From an uncultured Lachnospiraceae bacterium (lineage in GTDB: Bacteria; Bacillota; Clostridia; Lachnospirales; Lachnospiraceae), in contig CAJTOL010000003.1 of assembly GCA_910577645.1 (NCBI GenBank), positions 124,001-188,000 on the forward strand: 64,000 nt of DNA. The letters are read 5' to 3'. Under the pieces are notes generated by a model, which made no database searches, had not been told where the DNA came from, and saw nothing but the letters and a program-made list of their open reading frames with translations. Shown here one piece after another: positions 16,345-24,021 of the stretch (position 1 is its first letter; every line of letters begins with the position of its first letter). Position numbers and translations under genes: made by a program.

Positions 16345-17730
16345 TTATTTTTTACTGTCTTTTCTTTTTCCATTAAAAAGCTGCCCTTTTTTTGCAATAA
16401 AAAGCCCGGCTGCCGCCCCGCAGCACTCTGCCGCGGGAAATGCCAGCCATACTCCCAAAAGCCCCAGGGGCTCTGCCAAAAGGAATGCAAACAAAAGCAT
16501 AAAGGCCAGCTGGCGTAAAAATGTGATGAGAAGGGAATATATCCCCTTTCCAAAAGCCTCAAAGGTTCCGGAAAGCACCACCGGAAATACGGAGAACACA
16601 AAACCTGTCCCCATAATCCCAAGAGCCTCTGTTCCCATCTTTATCATGGCTTCATCCTGGCTGAAAATCCCCATAATCTCCCTGCCAAGCAGCAAAAAGA
16701 TCAAGGTCCCTGCCGCCATGATTCCCCCTACAATGGTCAGCGAAGCTCTGATAATCTGCCGAATCCTTTCTTTATCTCCCGCTCCGTAATTATAGCTGAT
16801 CATAGGCCGCATCCCCTGGATCAGCCCGTTTGCCGGCATGTTAACAAAGCTCTGAAGCTTAAAATATACGCCGAATACTGCCACCGCTGTCTGGGAAAAT
16901 CCTATGAGAAGCCCGTTTAAAAGTCCCACCAGGGCGGACGGCATAGCGGTAACAATAGCGGAAGGAACTGCAACCATATAAAGCTCTTTTACCTTTCCCC
17001 AGGAAAAAGAGAAATTCTTCCAGTCTGTCTTTACCGGCAGATCCTTTTTTACCAGAAACAAAACTGCCAGCAGGCAGGCGCTCATCTGTCCCAGAATCGT
17101 GGCAACGGCCGCTCCCATAACTCCCATAGCCGGAATTCCCAAACCTCCAAAAATAAACAGGGGATCCAGTACAATATTGATTATGGCTCCGGCGGCCTGA
17201 AGAGCCATAGGGGCTACCATATCCCCTACCGCCTGGAAAATCTTTTCAATCGCAATGTGGAATATGCTTCCAAAGGACAGACAGATCACAATCTGGCAGT
17301 AGCCGGTTCCCCAGGCAATGACCTGACTGTCAGAGGTAAACATCCGGATAAAAGGCCCGGAAAAAAACAGACCCAAAAGGACAAAGAAAAGGGAGTGGCA
17401 TCCTGCCAGCAGAATCCCATGGGCAGCGCTGCTGTTGGCCTGTTTTGTGTTTCCTGCCCCCAGGTTTCTGGCAATGCTGGAATTCATTCCTATCCCAAGC
17501 CCTACTGCCAGAGCCAGCACCAGATTCTGGAGAGGAAACGCCAGGGACACTGCCGTCAGGGCATTTTCCCCCAGTCTGGCTACAAAAATGCTGTCCACCA
17601 CATTGTACATGGACTGAATCAGCATAGAAATAATAGGCGGCAGGGACATGGTAAGCAGAAGCGGATATACCTTTCTGGTTCCCATGGGGTTTTCCTGAAC
17701 CGGATTCTTTAATGATTGTTTCTCTTCCAT
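16345..17730 (-). CDS. MATE family multidrug or metabolite exporter
   Basis: The protein has 461 residues and about twelve membrane helices in two homologous halves. PPIISMLIQSMYNVVDSIFV at the first helix and GMNSSIARNLGAG between helices 2 and 3 are MATE hallmarks. It should exchange substrate for Na+ or H+. ATG 17730 is chosen because AGGA precedes it and the sequence before it is leader. The gene lies 87 bases upstream of the GH88 gene in the same direction, so read-through is possible. Its own promoter and attenuator-like hairpin stand upstream. Confidence 0.9.
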   Translation of the reverse strand: MEEKQSLKNPVQENPMGTRKVYPLLLTMSLPPIISMLIQSMYNVVDSIFVARLGENALTAVSLAFPLQNLVLALAVGLGIGMNSSIARNLGAGNTKQANSSAAHGILLAGCHSLFFVLLGLFFSGPFIRMFTSDSQVIAWGTGYCQIVICLSFGSIFHIAIEKIFQAVGDMVAPMALQAAGAIINIVLDPLFIFGGLGIPAMGVMGAAVATILGQMSACLLAVLFLVKKDLPVKTDWKNFSFSWGKVKELYMVAVPSAIVTAMPSALVGLLNGLLIGFSQTAVAVFGVYFKLQSFVNMPANGLIQGMRPMISYNYGAGDKERIRQIIRASLTIVGGIMAAGTLIFLLLGREIMGIFSQDEAMIKMGTEALGIMGTGFVFSVFPVVLSGTFEAFGKGIYSLLITFLRQLAFMLLFAFLLAEPLGLLGVWLAFPAAECCGAAAGLFIAKKGQLFNGKRKDSKK

Positions 17731-17770
17731 AAAAATTTCCTCATCTTTCTGCCCCTTTCCCCGAAACAGC

Positions 17771-17829
17771 AAAAAGGCTGTAGATTGTACCATTTAACCT
17801 CAGAAATGGTATAAATCTATAGCCTTTTT
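17771..17829 (-). terminator. Attenuator-like terminator hairpin in the MATE leader
   Basis: Arms 17771-17795 and 17804-17829 form a stem of about 24 bp around an 8-base loop. In the minus direction it ends in TTTTT. It stands between the promoter at 17910-17938 and the MATE start at 17730, so it would stop transcription before the gene unless it is disrupted. Confidence 0.7.
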
Positions 17830-17901
17830 AAAAGCGGTTTTATAATCGTTTAAACAAGATATCTTTTTGCCCGGCTGCGCTGGACAAAGGGGGTGTTTCA
17901 T
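17800..17901 (-). CDS. Possible 33-codon leader peptide of the MATE gene
   Basis: An ATG at 17901 opens a frame that begins MKHPLCPAQP and ends KKAIDLYHF, with a TGA stop (17800-17802) in the loop of the attenuator hairpin. The frame therefore runs through the whole upstream arm. The predicted transcription start is only a few bases before the ATG and no ribosome binding site is visible, so translation would be leaderless. This is an inference from geometry and the peptide itself is not recognised. Confidence 0.35.
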   Translation of the reverse strand: MKHPLCPAQPGKKISCLNDYKTAFKKAIDLYHF

Positions 17902-17909
17902 GCTGTTGC

Positions 17910-17938
17910 ATTTTAACATCTGACCGGAAGATTGTCAA
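17910..17938 (-). promoter_or_regulatory. MATE promoter
   Basis: On the minus strand a perfect TTGACA (17933-17938) is followed after 17 bases by TAAAAT (17910-17915). The resulting leader to the MATE start is about 170 bases. Confidence 0.8.
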
Positions 17939-18046
17939 GCAGGTATTTTTTCGTCCATTACAAGTAGAAAATCATGCAAAGATTTTGTAAAAATTATACT
18001 AAATTGGTTTTTTTATACAAAAAGACTACCTAGACAAAAGGTTTTG

Positions 18047-18055
18047 TGATACAAT
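18047..18055 (+). promoter_or_regulatory. Possible extended -10 of the glgC promoter
   Basis: TGATACAAT (18047-18055) is an extended -10 element 40 bases before glgC. No good -35 box stands 17 bases upstream. The rest of the region 17939-18046 is AT-rich with no gene. Confidence 0.4.
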
Positions 18056-18094
18056 TTAGCTATTAGTATTTATACATAACAGGGAGGAAATAAC

Positions 18095-19303
18095 ATGGCA
18101 AAAGAAATGATTGCAATGCTTCTTGCCGGCGGTCAGGGCTCCCGTCTTTATGCGCTGACTCAGAAGCTGGCAAAACCTGCAGTTCCTTTTGGCGGGAAAT
18201 ATCGTATCATTGATTTCCCTCTATCGAACTGTGTAAATTCCGGTATTGATACTGTAGGTATCCTTACCCAGTATCAGCCCTTGGTTCTCAACGAGTATAT
18301 CGGCAACGGGCAGCCCTGGGATTTAGACCGTCTCTACGGCGGCGTTCACGTTCTGCCCCCCTATCAGCAGGCATCCGGATCAGACTGGTACAAAGGCACC
18401 GCCAATGCCATTTACCAGAATATCTCTTTTATTGAGCGTTACAATCCTCAATACGTAATTATCTTGTCCGGTGACCAGATCTGCAAGCAGGACTACAGCG
18501 ATTTCTTAAAATTCCATAAGGAAAAGAACGCCGAATTCAGCGTAGCGGTTATGGAGGTTCCCTGGGATGAAGCATCCCGTTTCGGCCTGATGGTTGCAGA
18601 CGAGAATGATAAGATCACCGAGTTCCAGGAGAAACCCAAGAATCCCAAGTCCAACCTGGCTTCTATGGGCATTTACATCTTTAACTGGGACATTTTAAAG
18701 AAATACTTAGTGGAGGACGAGGCAGATCCCAACTCCGAAAACGACTTTGGCAACAACATTATTCCCAATTTACTTCGGGACAGCCGCAATATGTATGCTT
18801 ACCATTTCAACGGCTACTGGAAGGACGTTGGAACCATCTCCTCCCTCTGGGAAGCAAACATGGAGGTTTTGGATCCGGAGCACAGCGGTATCAATTTGTT
18901 TGATGAAAACTGGAAAATCTACAGCCGAAACAGCGGTATGACCGGCCATCGGATTATCGGCAACGCTGTAGTGGAAAATTCCATGATTACCGACGGCTGC
19001 CGCGTGGAAGGCACTGTAAAACATTCTATCCTGTTTGCAGGCGTTAAAGTAGAGCCGGGCGCCGTAGTAGAGGATGCCGTAGTTATGGGCGGCACCACCA
19101 TCAAAACAGGCGCTGTAGTAAAGCACTGTATCATTGCAGAAAACGCTGTAATTGGTGAGAACGCCGTAGTAGGCGCCATGCCTTCTGACAGCGAAAAGGG
19201 CGTTGCCACTATCGGCCCAGGCGTCTATGTAGGCGACAATGCCAAGATTGGTCCTAACGCAATGGTAAATAATAACGTAAAGGGTGGTGAAGAACAATGG
19301 TAA
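18095..19303 (+). CDS. glgC: Glucose-1-phosphate adenylyltransferase GlgC
   Basis: GlgC makes ADP-glucose from glucose-1-phosphate and ATP, the first committed step of bacterial glycogen synthesis. The N-terminal nucleotidyltransferase domain has the intact AGGQGSRLYALT loop, the FGGKYRIIDFPLSN region and the SGDQI motif. The C-terminal third has the left-handed beta-helix hexapeptide pattern (AVVENSMI, AVVEDAVV and similar). The length is 402 residues. GGAGG precedes the ATG. It overlaps glgD by seven bases, so the two are translationally coupled. Confidence 0.95.
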   Translation: MAKEMIAMLLAGGQGSRLYALTQKLAKPAVPFGGKYRIIDFPLSNCVNSGIDTVGILTQYQPLVLNEYIGNGQPWDLDRLYGGVHVLPPYQQASGSDWYKGTANAIYQNISFIERYNPQYVIILSGDQICKQDYSDFLKFHKEKNAEFSVAVMEVPWDEASRFGLMVADENDKITEFQEKPKNPKSNLASMGIYIFNWDILKKYLVEDEADPNSENDFGNNIIPNLLRDSRNMYAYHFNGYWKDVGTISSLWEANMEVLDPEHSGINLFDENWKIYSRNSGMTGHRIIGNAVVENSMITDGCRVEGTVKHSILFAGVKVEPGAVVEDAVVMGGTTIKTGAVVKHCIIAENAVIGENAVVGAMPSDSEKGVATIGPGVYVGDNAKIGPNAMVNNNVKGGEEQW

Positions 19304-20439
19304 ATTCCAACGCAAATGCTCTGGGTATCATTTTCCCAAACAGTTATGATGGTCTGGTACCGGAACTGGTAGGCGAGCGCCTTATGGCATCTATTCCCTT
19401 CGCAGGCCGTTACCGTATGGTAGACTTTATTTTATCCAGTATGGTAAACTGCGGAATTGACAATGTATCCATTATTGTCCGCAAAAATTACCACTCCCTT
19501 ATGGATCATTTAGGTTCTGGCCGTGAATGGGATTTGGCCCGTAAAAATGGCGGCTTAAATATCGTTCCTCCCTTTGCAGAGAAAACGGTTAAGGTATATA
19601 ATGGCCGTGTAGAGGCTCTTGCAAGCATTGTAGATTTCTTAAGGGATCAGAAAGAAAAATATGTGGTAATGTCCGATGCCAACACTGCGGTGAACTTCGA
19701 TTTTAAGGCCATGTTAAATGCCCATATTGCAAGCGGTGCTGATGTCACCGTCGCCTACAAGGCAGAGGCCCTTCCCAGAAGCGCTGTGGAGAGCAATAAC
19801 ATCCATCAGGATTTATACTACACCTTAGACATTGAAGACGGCCGCGTAAAAAAGCTGAACATTAACGAAAAAACCGGAGACATTCAGAACTTCTCCCTGA
19901 ATATCTACATCATTGACAGAGAAATGTTAATCGAACAGATCCGAAACGCTTATGTTCACGGCCATATATACTATGAGAGAGACATTTTAGCCCCCCAGAT
20001 TGAAACCTTAAATGTTCAGGCATTTGAGTTTACCGGCTATACGGCCCGTATCTGCGATATGAAGGGTTACTTTGATGAGAATATGAAACTTCTGGATTCC
20101 GCTAATCTGGATGCCCTGTTCTCCCCCAACCCCATTTACACCAAAATCCGTGATGACAACCCCACCCGCTACATTGAAGGCGCTAATGTAAAGAATATTA
20201 TGGCTGCTGACGGCTGCGTAATTGAGGGCCAGGTAGAAAACAGTATTCTTTTCAGAGGCGTTAAGGTTGCTAAAGGGGCTAAGGTGAAAAACTGTGTGCT
20301 GATGCAGGATACCGTTATTGAGGAAGGCGCAAGCGTAGAGTACATGATTACGGATAAGGACGTTACCGTCACCGCCGGCAAGGAGATGAAGGGTACAGAC
20401 ACCTATCCCGTTTATGTGGCCAAATATCAGGTAATTTAA
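19297..20439 (+). CDS. glgD: Glucose-1-phosphate adenylyltransferase regulatory subunit GlgD
   Basis: GlgD is the non-catalytic partner that forms a heterotetramer with GlgC in Firmicutes and raises its activity. The N-terminal ATP loop of GlgC is replaced by LGIIFPNSYDGLVPELVGER, so the glycine- and arginine-rich catalytic motif is missing, as is normal for GlgD. The C-terminal hexapeptide helix is kept (CVIEGQVENSILFRG). The length of 380 residues is normal. No glgA or glgB is present in the window. Confidence 0.94.
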   Translation: MVNSNANALGIIFPNSYDGLVPELVGERLMASIPFAGRYRMVDFILSSMVNCGIDNVSIIVRKNYHSLMDHLGSGREWDLARKNGGLNIVPPFAEKTVKVYNGRVEALASIVDFLRDQKEKYVVMSDANTAVNFDFKAMLNAHIASGADVTVAYKAEALPRSAVESNNIHQDLYYTLDIEDGRVKKLNINEKTGDIQNFSLNIYIIDREMLIEQIRNAYVHGHIYYERDILAPQIETLNVQAFEFTGYTARICDMKGYFDENMKLLDSANLDALFSPNPIYTKIRDDNPTRYIEGANVKNIMAADGCVIEGQVENSILFRGVKVAKGAKVKNCVLMQDTVIEEGASVEYMITDKDVTVTAGKEMKGTDTYPVYVAKYQVI

Positions 20440-20514
20440 CCGAATGTCAAACGCGCCCGCCAAACTTTCATGTATGGCGGCGCGGAATGCCGGGCGCATG
20501 AAGTTCCTTCACAG

Positions 20515-20564
20515 AAAGGCCGTCGCTTACAAGATGGATTGTCACCTGTAAGCGGCGGCCTTTT
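20515..20564. terminator. Bidirectional terminator between glgD and the glycosyltransferase gene
   Basis: Arms 20515-20531 and 20547-20563 pair over 17 positions with a single mismatch. The hairpin is followed by TTTT on the plus strand and AAA-rich sequence on the other side. It stands between convergent genes and touches the stop codon of the minus-strand gene. Confidence 0.85.
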
Positions 20565-20565
20565 A

Positions 20566-21894
20566 TTACCTGTCTCTGGCCTCGTCCACTGCCGCCAGTT
20601 CTTCCGGCGTGCAGATCTGGCGAAACTGCCTGGTCAGCTTGGGATACGGAAGTTTTCCCAAAACCATAACCAAAAACAGTCGATCTTTTCTGTTTTCCAA
20701 ATTATAGAGCTTCATCAGAAATCCGGCCACTGCCTGGGAGATCTTTTCTTCTGCTCCAGGGGATACATTGCTAAAGAAAGCTTTCACTAAAATCTCCAGA
20801 ACTGTCGGTATATAGGGGTTTGCTTTCATCACTGTGGTGGCGGCAGAAACGCATCCAGTCAAATCTCCTATATGGTAATAGCCCTCCGCCAGATAAATCC
20901 ATGCGTCCTGGAGCCGGCCGCTGGCTATCATGGAACGATCTGTTATTCCATATTGATCTAGTAGCTCAATACTTCGCTTAAAATGCTCTGCCGCTTTTGA
21001 ATAATTATGGTTATTTCTATAGTATTCTCCCAAAAGAAAATCAAAATCCGCATCCTTAGGGATCTTTTTCACTGCTTGATTATATACCTCAAGAAGCTCT
21101 GCCTCATCTGCCTCTAACTCCCGTAAGGTAACTATCAACCACTCAAAAGTGGTAACAGAACGGCTGTCTGTGTCCGGAATCCTTTCTGGCATATATTGGA
21201 TTGCTTTGTAATACCACTCTCTGGCCTTTTCTTTCTCGCCAACTGTGCTATAAGAGTCCGCAAGGTAACCCATCATATCATAATTATCTGGTTTTTCCTC
21301 CAGCTCCTTTAAAATGATAGGAATATTGCGCCTCCCTTTTTGTCCCTGTCCGTCAGCCATTTCCCCATAGCCTGTGTGGAAAATAGAAAACTGACTGCAG
21401 GCATCTACTACAGGCAGCGGGCTGCCGTCCACAGACAAGGTTTCATGAACACGATTCCGGTAACGCAGCTTTGGAGTATTCCGAAAAACGCGAATTTGAG
21501 TTCCTCCAGCCATTATTCTGCCTGTGTCTTCCATTTGAAGCCAGCTCATGGCTATTCCATAAAATCTTCTCCCTACTTTTGTAAGAAACTCCGGAAGCTT
21601 TGCCGCCTCCTCGTTACTTAAGTATTCGTCGGCGTCTAAAAATGCAATCCACTCTCCAGATGCCAAATCAATTGCATAGTTCTTTGCTGCTGAGAAATCG
21701 TCAATCCAGGTAAAGTGATATACCTTGGCCCCCATAGACTTTGCAATTTCTACTGTCCTGTCTGTACTCCCTGTATCCACTACAATCTGCTCATATGCAA
21801 TATCCTTTGCCCAGGTCAGGGCTCTTGCAATATTCTTTTCCTCATTTTTTACAATCATACACTGAGAAATTTTAGGAAAACTCTTTCTATCCAT
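20566..21894 (-). CDS. Family 2 glycosyltransferase with TPR-like tail
   Basis: This 442-residue protein has an N-terminal GT-A domain of about 230 residues (CMIVKNEEKNIARAL, VVDTGSTDRTVEIA, and the DADEY metal-binding motif). A helical C-terminal half with TPR-like repeats (GYLADSYSTVGEKEKAREWYYKAIQYMPER) follows. Such GT2-TPR proteins in clostridia often act on proteins or peptides. A role in flagellin glycosylation is inferred only from the flagellar and chemotaxis neighbourhood. ATG 21894 has GGAGG seven bases upstream. The 15 extra codons upstream encode that ribosome binding site. Confidence 0.8.
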   Translation of the reverse strand: MDRKSFPKISQCMIVKNEEKNIARALTWAKDIAYEQIVVDTGSTDRTVEIAKSMGAKVYHFTWIDDFSAAKNYAIDLASGEWIAFLDADEYLSNEEAAKLPEFLTKVGRRFYGIAMSWLQMEDTGRIMAGGTQIRVFRNTPKLRYRNRVHETLSVDGSPLPVVDACSQFSIFHTGYGEMADGQGQKGRRNIPIILKELEEKPDNYDMMGYLADSYSTVGEKEKAREWYYKAIQYMPERIPDTDSRSVTTFEWLIVTLRELEADEAELLEVYNQAVKKIPKDADFDFLLGEYYRNNHNYSKAAEHFKRSIELLDQYGITDRSMIASGRLQDAWIYLAEGYYHIGDLTGCVSAATTVMKANPYIPTVLEILVKAFFSNVSPGAEEKISQAVAGFLMKLYNLENRKDRLFLVMVLGKLPYPKLTRQFRQICTPEELAAVDEARDR

Positions 21895-21923
21895 CCTCTC
21901 TCCTCCGCTCTTTTCTATGTGAC

Positions 21924-22003
21924 AAAAGGGATGAGACAAAATGAAATAAAACGGACAGTCATAATAAAAAGACCGGTAATCTCATTTTGCCGCATCCCCT
22001 TTT
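21924..22003 (-). terminator. Hairpin behind the chemoreceptor gene; copy 2 of the repeated family
   Basis: Arms 21924-21944 and 21982-22003 pair with few mismatches around a 37-base loop, 14 bases past the chemoreceptor stop. The minus strand ends with CCCTTTTG. The core CAAAATGA with its complement, and the loop word GGTCTTTT, link it to the other two copies. Confidence 0.65.
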
Positions 22004-22016
22004 ACAAGGTTCTCAA

Positions 22017-23795
22017 TTAATATTTGCTGTAATCCACATTTGAATCTTCCTCCGCCACCGGTTCTCCGTAGGAGCCAGCCCCAATCATATTCTGACTGCT
22101 TCTTAAACGAACCGTGCTTACCAGGCGTTTTAACACCTGAGCCTGAGAAGAAAGCTCTTCACTGGCAGCAGCAGACTGCTCGCTGGTAGCAGAATTTGAC
22201 TGTACTACGCTGGAAATCTGCTCAATGCCAATGGTAACCTGATTGATAGCTTTTGCCTGATGTTCGCTGGCCTCAGAAATCTGATTAATAATCCTGGTTG
22301 CTTCCTTAGCGCCTTCAACAGCCTGAAGCAGAGACTTTGCAGTCTCGTCTGCAATCCGGGTACCGTTTTCCACCGCCTTAATAGAACGCTCAATCAAGGC
22401 TGATGTATTCTGGGAAGCCTCGGCGGACTTGCTGGCCAGGTTACGCACCTCATTTGCCACTACGGCAAAGCCTTTGCCGGCAGCTCCGGCCCGGGCCGCC
22501 TCTACCGCTGCATTAAGGGCCAGGATATTGGTCTGGAAAGCAATATCCTCAATCGTCTTAATAATCTTGCCGATCTCTCTGGAGCTGCCGCTGATATCAG
22601 TCATAGCCTCCATCATCTCTTCCATCTTCTTGTTGCTTACCTGCATACCCTCGCCTACCTCATTTGCCTTAAGGCTGGCGGTTCTGGCCACCTCAGCGTT
22701 GGTATTTACCTGCTGGGAAATAGAATTAATGGAAGAAGAAAGCTCTTCTACCGAACTGGCCTGCTCGGTAGAGCCCTGAGCCAGAGCCTGGGCTCCATTG
22801 GCAACCTGCTCCGCTCCGTTTGATACCTGTTCTGCAGAAGTGCCGATCTGGTAAAAGTTTTCATTCATCTTATCTGCAATTTTGTTAAAGGAAACCAAAA
22901 GAGGGTAAAATCCTCCGGTGTATTCACCCGGGCAGACAGATTCCACTGTATAATCGCTGGCAGCAAGCTTTGCCAAAAATGCATTCTCGTCATCTATAAT
23001 TGCTTTTAGCTTCCGTACCAGTTCCTTCATCTGAGCAGACAATACTCCCAGCTCATCCTGAGAGTTGTAATCCAGCTGAATATCCAGGTTGCCCTGAGCC
23101 ATCTTGACAGCTGCATTTTTAATCTCTTCCACCGGTCTGTGGATACTCTTTGCGACTGCCGCAGCCACCATCAGGCCAAAAGTGATTACCATCACTACCA
23201 GAACAATGGAAATCCCAACGGAAACCCGATAAAGCAGGGCGCTGTCCTCCCCTGCCTCATAGGCCCCTGTGGAATTATAATCAGTCAGGGTATCTAAGGC
23301 TTTTGTCATTGCATTATAAGCGGTCATTGCCTCATTATCCAAAATCTCCATAGCCGCGTCATAGTCACCCTTATTTGCAGCATCTATCATTCTGTTATGG
23401 ACAGTCAGATATTCATTCCATCTGCTGGTTACCGCATTAATATATCCGATATCTTCCGTCTCATCAGGATCTACTGAAGCAGTATAGCGATCAACCGCTT
23501 CCTGAATCCGGCTTTTTAAGGCATTCATCTCTGTGTCAGCCATGCTTCGCTTGGATTCTGTATCCGCAGTTATGTATCTCAACTCATTAAGATGGAAATC
23601 AGAAATATACGTATCCACTGCTCTGGACTCATTTATGCCGGTAAGCCAGCTGCCTACAATATCTGCAGTATCTCTGTTCATCCGTCCCATCAAAGTAAAA
23701 GAGCATAGAGCAATAATTACCATTCCGACTATTGCCACGCCACTCATAAAAAATAACTTCGCAGAAATCTTCATGTTCTTAATCCAAGTATTCAT
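22017..23795 (-). CDS. Methyl-accepting chemotaxis protein
   Basis: This transmembrane chemoreceptor has 592 residues. TM1 covers about residues 11-33, an extracellular four-helix-bundle-type ligand domain lies to about residue 185, and TM2 follows near 190-212. HAMP and the long cytoplasmic signalling helices come next. The tip motif EDIAFQTNILALNAAVEAA is intact, and glutamine- and glutamate-rich heptads offer methylation sites. Three ATG codons stand in a row; the third (23795) is best spaced from GGAGG. A minus-strand TATACT with a TGC extension (23892-23897) is a likely promoter. The ligand is unknown. Confidence 0.93.
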   Translation of the reverse strand: MNTWIKNMKISAKLFFMSGVAIVGMVIIALCSFTLMGRMNRDTADIVGSWLTGINESRAVDTYISDFHLNELRYITADTESKRSMADTEMNALKSRIQEAVDRYTASVDPDETEDIGYINAVTSRWNEYLTVHNRMIDAANKGDYDAAMEILDNEAMTAYNAMTKALDTLTDYNSTGAYEAGEDSALLYRVSVGISIVLVVMVITFGLMVAAAVAKSIHRPVEEIKNAAVKMAQGNLDIQLDYNSQDELGVLSAQMKELVRKLKAIIDDENAFLAKLAASDYTVESVCPGEYTGGFYPLLVSFNKIADKMNENFYQIGTSAEQVSNGAEQVANGAQALAQGSTEQASSVEELSSSINSISQQVNTNAEVARTASLKANEVGEGMQVSNKKMEEMMEAMTDISGSSREIGKIIKTIEDIAFQTNILALNAAVEAARAGAAGKGFAVVANEVRNLASKSAEASQNTSALIERSIKAVENGTRIADETAKSLLQAVEGAKEATRIINQISEASEHQAKAINQVTIGIEQISSVVQSNSATSEQSAAASEELSSQAQVLKRLVSTVRLRSSQNMIGAGSYGEPVAEEDSNVDYSKY

Positions 23796-23943
23796 CATCA
23801 TCCTCCATATTAACGCTGCGTATTACACTCTCTTTCTGCCGCCTTTTCTAATGAAAAATGCACAAGACCCTCATGTATATACTTAAGATTCAGTATAGCA
23901 TATTGCCCCCTGAAAATCCACACAAAAATTCAACATTTTTTTC

Positions 23944-23970
23944 TTATATATTTTTCAGTTGTGTCGATAA
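23944..23970 (+). promoter_or_regulatory. Sigma-28-type promoter of the cheA operon
   Basis: TTAT (23944-23947), 15 bases, then GTCGATAA (23963-23970), one base away from GCCGATAA. The same arrangement stands before fliD and both flagellins. A sigma-A-like TTGTGT-17-TATTAT (23959-23987) overlaps it and could be used as well. Confidence 0.6.
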
Positions 23971-24021
23971 ATGATATATGGTATTATGTTTTATAAAGCT
24001 TAAAAAGGCGGTGTAAATAAA

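Noticed and set aside
17731..17793. MATE start at 17793
   Set aside because: It would lie inside the terminator hairpin. The ATG at 17730 has a ribosome binding site and gives the normal N-terminus.
23959..23987. Sigma-A promoter TTGTGT-17-TATTAT as the main promoter of cheA
   Set aside because: It overlaps a sigma-28-type site that shares its exact spacing and -35 box with three flagellar promoters, so that reading was preferred; the other is kept as an alternative.
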